In this document: piece after piece, positions 25,823 to 34,272 of the stretch
Numbering within the stretch: position 1 is the stretch's first letter
Layout: each line of letters begins with the position of its first letter
NCBI GenBank assembly: GCA_016931325.1
Contig: JAFGFC010000090.1
Location: forward strand, 1-59,495
Origin: Spirochaetota bacterium
GTDB lineage: Bacteria; Spirochaetota; JAHITG01; JAFGFC01
Length of the DNA stretch: 59,495 nt
Direction of reading: 5' to 3'
The notes under the pieces: generated by a model
The model's database searches: none
Told to the model about the DNA's origin: nothing
Seen by the model: the letters and a program-made list of their open reading frames with translations, nothing else
Position numbers and translations under genes: made by a program

Positions 25823-28153
25823 TTAATAGTTGTATATGACTTTGTGCACGCGTTTATCTTTAAACAGAGGCACAAGATTTCCTTTTACGGCCTTCCCATC
25901 AACTATCAGATTGCGTTCCCGTTGTCCCTGTTGGATCAATATATTATATCGGGTATCACGAAAAATCCGTTTCATCCTGACATTGTTTATGTTTTGTGGC
26001 AAACGGGGTTCTATCCGTAACCCGTTAAAATCCGGCTTGACGCCGATGATCCACTCTGTGGCTCCAATATAGGTCCAGACCGCTGTACCGGTATTCCAGG
26101 TAAACGTCCCCTGTCCGTAATTCTTATTGCCCGGACCAATAACATATTCAGCCCAGACATAAGGTTCCACTTTGTATTTATCCGCATCCTGTTTCGCCCG
26201 GCTTGTGGGAATTAATTTCTTCATTGTCTGAAACGCCTCTTTATTACGGGAAACCATACAGTCAGCCACGATCTTAAAGGCTACGGCATGAGAAAAAACA
26301 GCCGCATTCTCTTTGGTCCCTTCAGCAAAAGCCGTGACACGGCCGATCTTAGGGTTAAACTTATGATAGGGAGGTTTAAAAAGCACAGGCCCATAGGGAG
26401 TATCCAGAGAATCGATGGCCTTTAAAACATAGGGCAGTTTACTCTTGTCATACACCTGACCCAGGATCGCCCAGGTTTGAGAATTTAATGGAATCGACCG
26501 GTCTCCGATCTTCTCACCATGGTCATTATAGGCGGCTATATAATGTTTACCGTTCCATCCCCATTGATTAACAGCCTTTTTCATTTTCTGATATATATTA
26601 TCCATTCTATTAACTGTTTTATTATCTTTCAAATATCCGGCCATTTCCTTTACAATTAAAGCAGCCCAGCAAACCGCTTCCCCAAGCCATATCGATTCTC
26701 CTTTATTCTTCGTTCCTATCCTGTCATAAGCGTCATTCCAGTCAGCGATCTTTATAAGAGGAAGACCGTGTTTTCCGATCGATCTTGATACATATTCTAC
26801 CGCTTTTATAATATGATCATAAACAGTATCTTCGCCTTTATCCAGATATTTTACTCTTGTTCTTAAAAACTTGAAATCACCGGTCTCTTTAATATATTTT
26901 ATAACAGCATTGGGTAACCATATGGCTACATCTGATTTGCCTGATACGATCTTGGCTTCGGGATTAATGTCCCAGGCTCCTTCAATAACAGAAAAACCGG
27001 ATACAGCATTTCCATTGCTGAATTGAAATCGCAAAAGGTCCATCAGCTTCTTTCTGGCCAGATCCCGGTCCAGCCCCGCAATACCCTCCACATCCTGCGC
27101 CAGGTCCCTGTAACCCAGGCCCCCTTCCGTCCCATGATAGGGGGATGTTCCTCGCCAACGGGTAATGGCCAGCAGCTGATATTTACCCCATATATTGACC
27201 ATTCTGTCCAGTTCTTCATCATGGGTGGTTACCCATAATCTTTCCAGGATGTTCTTCCAGGCCGTTCTTGTCCTCTGGATCGTTTCAGGGATAACATCTT
27301 TTGTTTGAAAATATTTTTTCTTTATTTTTTTAATATCAGACCTGTTCTCCGCAAATCCCAGAATGACATTAAAATGTCTGCTCTGATCCGGCTTTAGTTC
27401 CAGATCGACTTGAAAGACACCGACCATGTCTTCGCCTCTGTTGGGGGAATTAGACAGACTCTTTTTTTTCAACCCCACCGGATCCTCAATGGTATGATGC
27501 ATGCCGAAAAATTCCAGCTTGTTTGTTTCAAAGCTTTTCACTTTCGTATCTGTGATAAAAAAGGTATAGTTCTCTATCTCCCTGTGGGGGAAAGGCATCT
27601 TTGTAAAAATTAACGATCTTTCTTTAATACTTCCTTCAGCTACATTGTAAAGTCTCATGATGTTCCTGTACCTTGCTTCAAGGTCCGCATCTCCGGCAAT
27701 AATATCAACAAAAGGATAGGCTTCGATCTTGATCTTTTTCTTTGTCCTGTTTGTCAATGTCACAGACCAGATCTCGATGGTGTCATCAAGAGGAACACAA
27801 TAATCGATCTGGGATTCAATATCGTAATGTTTTGATCTTATTCTTGTGAATCCTGGGCTGACAACGGTAAGCCAGCTCTGTACATCCTGTTTCAAAGGTT
27901 GCCAGTTGGCAGACCATATTTTACCGGCCATTTTCAGAAAAACATATCGTCCGGGGAGATCATTATCCACATTATCATATCGTAGCAATCGGTTCACCTT
28001 GGGATCGATCGCATAGCTGAATCCTCCACCGGTATGAGATATAATATTATGATATTTGTTATTGAAAAGATAGTTATACCATGGATGAGGAAGATCAGGA
28101 CGTTTAATATGGTATTCCCACCCGTTGTTCTTGAATGTGCCATAATGTTTCAT
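25823..28153 (-). CDS. Glycoside hydrolase family 94 phosphorylase (cellobiose/chitobiose phosphorylase-like)
   Basis: A 776-residue enzyme. The start at 28153 is preferred over one four codons upstream because GGAGG lies 5 nt before it. The N-terminal beta-sandwich (about 1-270) opens with YGTFKNNGWEYHIKRPDLPHPWYNYLFN, and an (alpha/alpha)6 barrel follows (about 310-700) with GTSPYHGTEGGLGYRDLAQDV and the likely catalytic Asp in KIADWNDAYDRIG. GH94 enzymes split beta-linked disaccharides with phosphate to give a sugar 1-phosphate. Which disaccharide cannot be decided; the TEG.GYRD region is more like chitobiose or cellobiose than cellodextrin forms. It lies downstream of a sugar-binding lipoprotein and ROK regulator, which suggests uptake and phosphorolysis of that disaccharide. 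Confidence 0.88.
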   Translation of the reverse strand: MKHYGTFKNNGWEYHIKRPDLPHPWYNYLFNNKYHNIISHTGGGFSYAIDPKVNRLLRYDNVDNDLPGRYVFLKMAGKIWSANWQPLKQDVQSWLTVVSPGFTRIRSKHYDIESQIDYCVPLDDTIEIWSVTLTNRTKKKIKIEAYPFVDIIAGDADLEARYRNIMRLYNVAEGSIKERSLIFTKMPFPHREIENYTFFITDTKVKSFETNKLEFFGMHHTIEDPVGLKKKSLSNSPNRGEDMVGVFQVDLELKPDQSRHFNVILGFAENRSDIKKIKKKYFQTKDVIPETIQRTRTAWKNILERLWVTTHDEELDRMVNIWGKYQLLAITRWRGTSPYHGTEGGLGYRDLAQDVEGIAGLDRDLARKKLMDLLRFQFSNGNAVSGFSVIEGAWDINPEAKIVSGKSDVAIWLPNAVIKYIKETGDFKFLRTRVKYLDKGEDTVYDHIIKAVEYVSRSIGKHGLPLIKIADWNDAYDRIGTKNKGESIWLGEAVCWAALIVKEMAGYLKDNKTVNRMDNIYQKMKKAVNQWGWNGKHYIAAYNDHGEKIGDRSIPLNSQTWAILGQVYDKSKLPYVLKAIDSLDTPYGPVLFKPPYHKFNPKIGRVTAFAEGTKENAAVFSHAVAFKIVADCMVSRNKEAFQTMKKLIPTSRAKQDADKYKVEPYVWAEYVIGPGNKNYGQGTFTWNTGTAVWTYIGATEWIIGVKPDFNGLRIEPRLPQNINNVRMKRIFRDTRYNILIQQGQRERNLIVDGKAVKGNLVPLFKDKRVHKVIYNY

Positions 28154-28188
28154 GACTACCTCCATTTCGTCATGTATCAGATGTGATG

Positions 28189-28293
28189 AAAGGTGTTAGG
28201 AGGAAAAAAGCAGAAGATGTCAGGCTTTTCAGGTTCCATAGAAAATCGCGGGGACGTAACGCGAATACGTCCCCGCAAAAGCCTAACACCTTT
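28189..28293 (-). repeat. Palindromic intercistronic element with 12-nt terminal inverted repeats
   Basis: Ends AAAGGTGTTAGG (28189-28200) and CCTAACACCTTT (28282-28293) are perfect inverted repeats. Inside, AGGCTTTT (28222-28229) pairs with AAAAGCCT (28277-28284), and GCGGGGACGTA (28248-28258) pairs with TACGTCCCCGC (28266-28276) around a 7-nt loop. It begins 2 nt after the stop of the binding-protein gene and ends before the GH94 ribosome-binding site. It resembles REP/MITE-type palindromes, and in RNA would be a strong hairpin between the two genes. No T-run follows it on the minus strand, so it is not a classical terminator. Confidence 0.7.
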
Positions 28294-28294
28294 T

Positions 28295-29575
28295 TTACAT
28301 TTCTTTTAAATTTTCATTTATTGTTGAATTGATCCTGTCTTCTATATTCTTCAAAGTCTTCTGAGCCCCTACTTTGCCATAAATAAATTTATCAAACTCT
28401 TCATTAATTATCCTCTGCATCTGTCTCCAGGGAATATAAGGTGACATCACCTTATCAACGGTATAGGAAAAAGACAGAGAATCCGTATAAACTTTATTTT
28501 CCGGGTTCATTTTTAAAAACCTTTCTATATTAGACTTATGGGTGGGTACTGAATCGCCTACTTCGACCATTTTCCAGTTACCTTCTTTTGATGTCAGGTA
28601 TTTTAAAAACTCCCATGCCAGTTTAGGATTTTTTGTACGCTTGGATATCACCCAGGCATGAGAGTCCAACCGTGTCGCTTTCCGTGCCTGGTGAAAAAAG
28701 GGGAAAATACCCCATTTGAACTCTTTTATATCATTAAATATAGTGGTGTACCATCTTCCCCCGGTGAACATAGCCGCCCGCCCGCTCATAAAAAGCTGAT
28801 ACGCCTCGGATTGCTGCAGATCAGCGCCGGAAGGCATAACACGGTATTTTGAAAACAGGGATTTCAGGAAATTGATAGCCGTAACAGCCTTCCCGGAGCT
28901 AATAATACAACGTTTTTTATCCGGCGTGAATATTTTTCCTCCATTCTGCCATATAAAAGTGATCCAATCATAGTATTCCAGGACAAGACCAAATTGCTTC
29001 ACCACTTCATTAACCTGATCTCCCTGCGATAATTTTTCACGCACGGTCAACTTTTTTGCCAGATCCAGGATCTGGTTCCAGGACAGGCTGGCCAGAGGTG
29101 GATTGATACCGGCCTGAGCGAAAAGGTCCTTGTTATAAAAAATAACACCTGTTGTAAAACTGCCGGGCAGCCCGTATACTTTACCATCCATGCTGTAAGA
29201 ATCGATAAGTATGCGATGAATATCATTTGCCTTAAAATCCTTATCGTCCTGTATGAACTGATCGAGAGATAGCAAGGCTCCCTTGGAAACAAAGATAGGT
29301 AATTCAAAATCACGCATAAAAAAAACATCAGGTTCCGTACCGCCGGCTATCTGGGTCTGTATCTTTTCAAAATAAGCGGCGCCGGTGATAGGCTCATAAT
29401 AAGTCCGCATTCCCGGATTGTCTTTTTCAAAATCCTTACCTATATCTTCGCGGATCTCATTATAACGTATAAAACCAGGAGCCGAATATCTTATAACATT
29501 CTTTCCTGACGGCACTTTTTCAGCGCAACCCGCCAACAGGATCACAAAACAGAGAAAGGCTAATACTCTTTTCAT
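28295..29575 (-). CDS. ABC transporter sugar-binding lipoprotein (family 1)
   Basis: A 426-residue protein with a lipobox LLAGC at about residue 17 and an extracellular solute-binding fold: VIRYSAPGF...FEKDNPGMRTYYEP, then AGGTEPDVFFMRDFELPIFVSKGALLSLD and GKVYGLPGSFTTGVIFYNKDLF. Such proteins deliver sugars to ABC permeases. The start overlaps the ROK gene stop by 4 nt. No permease gene is in this operon, which is unusual; the ATPase at 43972 is of the type that serves many sugar importers and could be shared. Substrate is probably the disaccharide used by the GH94 enzyme (inference from position). Confidence 0.9.
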   Translation of the reverse strand: MKRVLAFLCFVILLAGCAEKVPSGKNVIRYSAPGFIRYNEIREDIGKDFEKDNPGMRTYYEPITGAAYFEKIQTQIAGGTEPDVFFMRDFELPIFVSKGALLSLDQFIQDDKDFKANDIHRILIDSYSMDGKVYGLPGSFTTGVIFYNKDLFAQAGINPPLASLSWNQILDLAKKLTVREKLSQGDQVNEVVKQFGLVLEYYDWITFIWQNGGKIFTPDKKRCIISSGKAVTAINFLKSLFSKYRVMPSGADLQQSEAYQLFMSGRAAMFTGGRWYTTIFNDIKEFKWGIFPFFHQARKATRLDSHAWVISKRTKNPKLAWEFLKYLTSKEGNWKMVEVGDSVPTHKSNIERFLKMNPENKVYTDSLSFSYTVDKVMSPYIPWRQMQRIINEEFDKFIYGKVGAQKTLKNIEDRINSTINENLKEM

Positions 29576-30741
29576 TTTAAACCTCCGGAATTAATAATTT
29601 TTTCAAAAAATTGAGGGGATAATAAATTTTTCTCGGCGATCGTAGCCGCTCCAATGGCAACACACTCTTTTCCCAGCTTTGATTTCTGGATGGAGAGTTT
29701 ATCTTTAATAAAAGGCAATAATTTTTTTTCAATCCCTTTTTTAATACTGTCGAAAAAACCACCTGACTCCAGAGGGTAATCTCCCCCCAGAACAACCATA
29801 CCCGGATTTATGATATTGATGGTATCCGAGATCGTCTCACCAATACGGCTTCCGAACTGGGATACGATCTTTTTGGCTTTTTGGGAATCTTCTTTTTCGG
29901 CTTTCTGAATTAATTGCACAAGATCAACATGAAGGTCAACATCTTTTTCAAAAGTTTCCCTGGCCGCACTGAACACAATATCACCTATTTCCCCGGCCGC
30001 ATAGCTTTCCCCATGATAGACCTGTCCGTTGATTACCAGTCCGCTTCCTATACCGGTCTTTTCTATCTCACCTATTCGTTTTAAATGAAAATAAACAAAG
30101 AACAGATAGCGGTTATGATCCCTGTTATGCAGCATATATTCGCCATAGGCTGACGCATTGGCATTATTTTCAATAAAGCAGGGGATCTTGAGCCTTGACT
30201 GTATCTTGTTTCCCAGGGATAAATGTTTTATTCCAAGTTCATTTGATATAATGATCTCATTGCTGTCGCTGTCAATAAGACCCGGCAGCCCCAGCCCGAC
30301 ACATAAAAGTTTTTTATCCGGATATTTAGTTTTTACTTTTTTAATGATCTCGATCAGTTTATCCTCTACTTCATTTTCGGATCGGAATGTAAATTTCTGT
30401 GACTGATGGGAAAAGATCTGATTGGACAGATTCATGCCGATCATGGAAAGGACATCTTTTTTCAGATCAATACCGAGAAGATAATTATTTTCGTAATTAA
30501 GGGTAATAATAAAAGGTTTATTCCCTTTGGTTTTTGATCTTTCCTTTATCAGGGTCTCTTTTATCAAATTTGATTTCTTCAGATCATGGATAATATAAGA
30601 AATGGTGGATGTTCTCAACCCTGTTTTTTCAGCGATCTCGATGCGCGTGGTCTCTTTTTCGGTCTTGATAATGTTAAAAACGATCAACCGGTTTAATAAA
30701 GCGCCTTTTTCCTGATTTAATTTAGTATACTCTGTTCTCAT
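29572..30741 (-). CDS. ROK-family transcriptional regulator (NagC/XylR type)
   Basis: A 389-residue protein. Residues about 10-75 are a winged helix (TRIEIAEKTGLRTSTISYIIHDLKKSNLI), followed by a ROK sugar-kinase-like domain (about 85-389) with GVGLGLPG-type ATP-site residues (CVGLGLPGLIDSD), GIGSGLVINGQVYHGESYAAGEIG and a C-terminal GGDYPL. It most likely represses the operon until the sugar binds. It heads the operon ROK, binding lipoprotein, GH94 and has a near-consensus promoter. The zinc-binding CxCGxxGCxE of many ROK proteins is absent; that part is HVDLVQLIQKAEK here, so metal binding is doubtful. Confidence 0.88.
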   Translation of the reverse strand: MRTEYTKLNQEKGALLNRLIVFNIIKTEKETTRIEIAEKTGLRTSTISYIIHDLKKSNLIKETLIKERSKTKGNKPFIITLNYENNYLLGIDLKKDVLSMIGMNLSNQIFSHQSQKFTFRSENEVEDKLIEIIKKVKTKYPDKKLLCVGLGLPGLIDSDSNEIIISNELGIKHLSLGNKIQSRLKIPCFIENNANASAYGEYMLHNRDHNRYLFFVYFHLKRIGEIEKTGIGSGLVINGQVYHGESYAAGEIGDIVFSAARETFEKDVDLHVDLVQLIQKAEKEDSQKAKKIVSQFGSRIGETISDTINIINPGMVVLGGDYPLESGGFFDSIKKGIEKKLLPFIKDKLSIQKSKLGKECVAIGAATIAEKNLLSPQFFEKIINSGGLK

Positions 30742-30761
30742 AAATAACGACCTTATAAATC

Positions 30762-30803
30762 ATTCATTGAATTAATTATAATATTATTTTTTACAAAAGT
30801 CAA
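30762..30803 (-). promoter_or_regulatory. Promoter and possible operator of the ROK operon
   Basis: Minus-strand TTGACT (30798-30803), 17 nt, TATAAT (30775-30780), followed at once by the palindrome ATTCATTGAAT (30762-30772) over the expected start of transcription. The promoter is strong; the palindrome as an autoregulatory operator is a suggestion. Confidence 0.65.
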
Positions 30804-30850
30804 GAAAAATGAAAGATTTTTTTCAATTTTTTTATTACGATCTGTCTATT

Positions 30851-31432
30851 TCATTTTCCAGAAATCCATACTGGATTTCTTTTCCAGAAATCCAGTATGG
30901 AAGTACCATATTTACGGCTCTGATACTTGATAAATCTTTCGATATCTTCCTCTATTCTTTCTTTATTATGGTGCTCAGCCATGATCACAATGTCTTTCCG
31001 GCAGATATCCAGGCCGGAAATGATCTCAATAGACCGTTTTATATAATCAGTAAAATAAGGGGGATCGATAAAAATAAAATCAAACTTTTCCTTCATCAGT
31101 CCCGGGAGAACCTTTAAGGCAGATCTATAATCGCGGCAGATGATCCTGTATCTTTCTTCTTCAACCCTTAACTTTGTCAAATTGTCCTTTAGAATACCGG
31201 CATATTGATGCGAACCCTCTATGAACACAACCCTGGAAGCCTTATTGCTCAAGAACTCGATCCCCATGCCCCCTCCCCCGGCAAAAATATCAAGCAAGAC
31301 ACTTCCTTCTATAACAGAACGGAAAATATCAATTACCGCTTCTTTAACAAGCGATGTGGTCATTCTTATGCCAACACGTTTCTTCGGTACAAACAGCTTT
31401 TGATTCTTATACATTCCTGTTACGACTTTCAT
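30851..31432 (-). CDS. rsmD: 16S rRNA (guanine966-N2)-methyltransferase RsmD
   Basis: A 193-residue SAM methyltransferase. It shows MKVVTGMYKNQKLF, LLDIFAGGGGMGIEFLS (motif I) and FDFIFIDPPYFTDY (the DPPY catalytic motif). It methylates G966 of 16S rRNA during small-subunit assembly. The family normally ends near YG.T.L..W/Y; here the last 14 or so residues after GTSILDFW come from a hairpin repeat at 30857-30900. It follows recG on the same strand after a palindrome-rich gap. Confidence 0.93.
   Translation of the reverse strand: MKVVTGMYKNQKLFVPKKRVGIRMTTSLVKEAVIDIFRSVIEGSVLLDIFAGGGGMGIEFLSNKASRVVFIEGSHQYAGILKDNLTKLRVEEERYRIICRDYRSALKVLPGLMKEKFDFIFIDPPYFTDYIKRSIEIISGLDICRKDIVIMAEHHNKERIEEDIERFIKYQSRKYGTSILDFWKRNPVWISGK
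30857..30900. repeat. Hairpin repeat forming the last codons of rsmD
   Basis: A 15-bp perfect stem (30866-30880 with 30886-30900, 5-nt loop) overlaps a second possible hairpin, GAAATCCA-tac-TGGATTTC (30861-30879). TTCCAGAAATCCA occurs twice as a direct repeat (30857 and 30883). The 8-nt arms beginning GAAA around a 3-nt loop match the hairpins of the arrays at 43.5 and 56.5 kb. Confidence 0.7.
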
Positions 31433-31453
31433 CTTATTTAGTTTATCGTTCGT

Positions 31454-31540
31454 CGTTCATAGTTTATAGTTTTCCTATTTACTTGTCATAGTATAATAAA
31501 TTAAATGTATTATAAAACTAAAAACCATGAACTATGAACG
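31454..31540. repeat. AT-rich inverted repeat between recG and rsmD
   Basis: CGTTCATAGTTTATAGTTTT (31454-31473) is an imperfect inverted repeat of 31514-31540, which ends in AACTATGAACG. A related direct CGTTCGTCGTTCAT start precedes it. This looks like a dispersed AT-rich palindrome; no gene lies in the gap 31433-31544. Confidence 0.55.
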
Positions 31541-31544
31541 TAAT

Positions 31545-33626
31545 TTATCCGACCTGGACCAGGTTTAACCTTTCATGAAATTCGGTTTTCAGGGCTTTTT
31601 CAAGAACAGGAAACCCTTGCATCTGCGGGTCCCTGTCAATTAGTTCAAACGCTTCTTTACGGGCAGCCTGAAGTATTTTTGTATCCTTTATGAGATCGGC
31701 AGGTCTGTAATCCGGCAGACCGGTCTGACGGGTCCCCATCATCTCACCCGGTCCACGCAGCTCGAGGTCCACTTCTGCCAGTTTGAACCCATCATTGAAA
31801 TTCACCATAGCCCGCATCCTCATCCTGGCTTCGTTTGTCAGCCTTTGTGAGGTAATAAGAATACAGTAAGATTGAATATCGCTTCTCCCTATCCGACCCC
31901 TTAGCTGATGTAATTGCGCCAGCCCGAACCTTTCAGCATGTTCGACCACCATGACAGACGCATTAGCCACATCCACACCTACCTCGATGACCGTAGTGGC
32001 CACCAGAAGATCGATCTTCCCCTGCCTGAATTCATCCATGGTGTTATCTTTCAGGTCTTTTTTCATCTGACCATGGATCAATCCCACCCGAAAGTCATTG
32101 AATACCTTTTCCTTAAAGGTCTGGAACATCCCTTCTGCATTCTTCAGATCCATCTTATCAGATTCACTGACCAGGGGGTAGACAACATAGACCTGTTTCT
32201 TATCTCGCATCTGTTCTTCTAACAGTTGATATACCTTTTGCATCTGCGTTTGTGAAAACCATTTTGTGACAGCCGGCTTTCGGCCCGGAGGCATCTCTTT
32301 TATCATTGATATTTCAAGGTCTCCATAGACCGTTAAAGCCAGTGTCCTCGGAATGGGAGTGGCGGTCATTACAAGGACATCAGGTGTATCTCCTTTTAAA
32401 TGAAGCAAAGCCCGCTGTCTGACACCAAAACGATGCTGTTCATCAATGATCACAAGGCCTAAATTATTGAATCGAACATCTTCCTGGATCAGAGCGTGTG
32501 TCCCGATAATGATCTGTCCGCTATGGTTAGATATGGCCTTTAATTTCTCCTCTTTTTCTTTACTCTTCTGTTTCCCTGTTAAAAGAACGACAGGAACTCC
32601 GGAGAATCCTTTCAGGTACTGCAGGATGGTCTGATAATGCTGTGATGCCAGTATCTCCGTGGGAGCCATCAGACAAACCTGATAACCGTTTTCACAGGCC
32701 AGAAGTGAGGCTAAAAGCCCTACCACTGTCTTACCGGAGCCGACATCTCCCATCAACAGCCTGTTCATCATCTTTTTATCTTTCATATCCCCAAAGATCT
32801 CTTGTATGACCTGCTTCTGGTCATTGGTTAATTCAAAGGGCAGGGTTTGAACGAATCCTTTGACGGTATTCTCTTTTATATAATTCTGTTTTTTTTCGAT
32901 CAATACGGTCTTGTGCTTATTTAAAGCCAGCATTAATTCCAGGAAAAAGAAACGGTCAAAGGCCAGTCTTTGCCTGACGATCTCGATCTCCTTCAGGTCT
33001 GAAGGAAAATGGATCTTGTAATGGCATACCGCAAAGTCTTTTAATTTATATTTTTTTCTTATATAAGCCGGCAGCGGGTCATCCATCTGTTCTCTCAATT
33101 TTTCCAGTTCCTGAAAGATCAATTTTCTTATCATTTTTACAGAAAGTTTTTCAGTGGTATGATAAACAGGGACGATCCGGTTCGTGTGCAGATTGATATT
33201 GCTTTCCCCTTTTTCATCAAAAATCTCAAAATCGAACTCGGATGTCTGGAACTGCCGGTATTTATATTCAAATTTATTGGAAAAAAGAAAGACCTTCATC
33301 CCTTTCAACAGTATCTTTTTCAGGAAATTACGGTTATAACAGATCAGCGAAAGAACAGCTGTATTGTCTGATACCAGTATCTTCAGGACACGCCCGCGCG
33401 AGGAATAGAATTCATCGTACCCTATAACCTCAGCCAGCACTGTCTGCCCGATACCCTTTTGAAGATTTATTATTTTTGTAAAATTCCTTCTGTCTTCATA
33501 ACGAAAGGGATAAAAGGTCAACAGATCGAAGAGATTATAAATATTCAGTTTATGAAATAATCTGGCCCGCGCCTCCCCTACACCCTTAATGAATCGTATC
33601 TCTTTGTTCAGTTCTGATAATAGCAT
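31545..33626 (-). CDS. recG: ATP-dependent DNA helicase RecG
   Basis: A 693-residue helicase of normal length. An N-terminal wedge/OB domain (about 1-250; GVGEARARLFHKLNI, FYPFRYEDR) precedes two RecA-like domains with Walker A GDVGSGKT, the DEQH box in VIIDEQHRFGVRQRALL, TATPIPRTLAL, and QLRGRIGRSDIQSYCIL. It remodels stalled replication forks and Holliday junctions. Downstream gene is rsmD. The upstream gap 33627-33749 carries an AT-rich palindrome and no clear promoter. Confidence 0.96.
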   Translation of the reverse strand: MLLSELNKEIRFIKGVGEARARLFHKLNIYNLFDLLTFYPFRYEDRRNFTKIINLQKGIGQTVLAEVIGYDEFYSSRGRVLKILVSDNTAVLSLICYNRNFLKKILLKGMKVFLFSNKFEYKYRQFQTSEFDFEIFDEKGESNINLHTNRIVPVYHTTEKLSVKMIRKLIFQELEKLREQMDDPLPAYIRKKYKLKDFAVCHYKIHFPSDLKEIEIVRQRLAFDRFFFLELMLALNKHKTVLIEKKQNYIKENTVKGFVQTLPFELTNDQKQVIQEIFGDMKDKKMMNRLLMGDVGSGKTVVGLLASLLACENGYQVCLMAPTEILASQHYQTILQYLKGFSGVPVVLLTGKQKSKEKEEKLKAISNHSGQIIIGTHALIQEDVRFNNLGLVIIDEQHRFGVRQRALLHLKGDTPDVLVMTATPIPRTLALTVYGDLEISMIKEMPPGRKPAVTKWFSQTQMQKVYQLLEEQMRDKKQVYVVYPLVSESDKMDLKNAEGMFQTFKEKVFNDFRVGLIHGQMKKDLKDNTMDEFRQGKIDLLVATTVIEVGVDVANASVMVVEHAERFGLAQLHQLRGRIGRSDIQSYCILITSQRLTNEARMRMRAMVNFNDGFKLAEVDLELRGPGEMMGTRQTGLPDYRPADLIKDTKILQAARKEAFELIDRDPQMQGFPVLEKALKTEFHERLNLVQVG

Positions 33627-33670
33627 ATTCTAACCCGTTTTAAAAACAATGGATTTTGGATTAATCTATT

Positions 33671-33738
33671 GCAGATTTCAGATTACAAATTACAGATTAT
33701 TAAGAATTCCTGAAAATCTGTAATCTGCAATTTGTAAT
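33671..33738. repeat. AT-rich imperfect palindrome upstream of recG
   Basis: ATTACAAATTACAGATT (33682-33698) is mirrored by AATCTGTAATCTGCAATT at 33715-33732 extending to TTGTAAT. The repeated word CAGATTACAAATT and its complement fill most of the gap between recG and the ferritin-like gene. No gene is visible. Confidence 0.5.
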
Positions 33739-33749
33739 ATGTAATAACA

Positions 33750-34244
33750 TCAGTATTCCCCTGATTTAATTTTGGCTCTTAGATCTTTTAATTTATTTAC
33801 ATGTGATCGTTCTTCATAAATAATGGCATTCATGAAATCCTTCTCTGCCGGAATGATCTTTGCCGATATCTTTTCATATAAATAGACAGTATCCATCTCA
33901 ATGCCAATGGCATAGAGAAAAACTTCAGCCATATCCTGCTTTTCCGTATATTTCTCAAGATACTCCCTGGCTTTTTCTATATCACCAAATAGTTTTTTTT
34001 CAATGAAAGATGTGACACGACTTACTTCCTTTGGATAAAAAGTCTTCATTTTTTCAACTTTCAGAGTTGCCAGGAGTTTTTCAAAGGACTGCTTGTGTTT
34101 CATTTCATCTTTCCATAAAAGTCCCAGTATCTTATACACTTCAGAATGGGGAGAAAATTTCTGCTGCAGATCCCTGTAAAATTCTATTCCGCTTTTTTCG
34201 ATCTGTATGGCCATCATTAAAATATTCTCAACAGGAACGATCAT
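33750..34244 (-). CDS. Rubrerythrin/ferritin-like di-iron protein
   Basis: A 164-residue all-helical protein with two half-repeats supplying iron ligands: IQIEKSGIEFYRDL and WKDEMKHKQSF (E and ExxH) in the first, GIEMDTVYLYEKI and IYEERSHVNKL (E and ExxH) in the second. This is the four-helix ferritin-like fold without the C-terminal rubredoxin domain of classical rubrerythrin. A role in peroxide or iron handling is likely. Starts 28 nt after queC in the same direction, so it is probably cotranscribed although no metabolic link is obvious. Confidence 0.83.
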   Translation of the reverse strand: MIVPVENILMMAIQIEKSGIEFYRDLQQKFSPHSEVYKILGLLWKDEMKHKQSFEKLLATLKVEKMKTFYPKEVSRVTSFIEKKLFGDIEKAREYLEKYTEKQDMAEVFLYAIGIEMDTVYLYEKISAKIIPAEKDFMNAIIYEERSHVNKLKDLRAKIKSGEY

Positions 34245-34272
34245 AATATCACCTTTTATAATATATTTTCAA

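Noticed and set aside
28282-28297. Terminator for the GH94 gene from the T-run
   Set aside because: The T-run is on the plus strand whereas both flanking genes are on the minus strand.
33620-33640. TAGAAT directly before the recG ATG as a promoter
   Set aside because: No -35 box is found at 16-18 nt and the hexamer touches the start codon.
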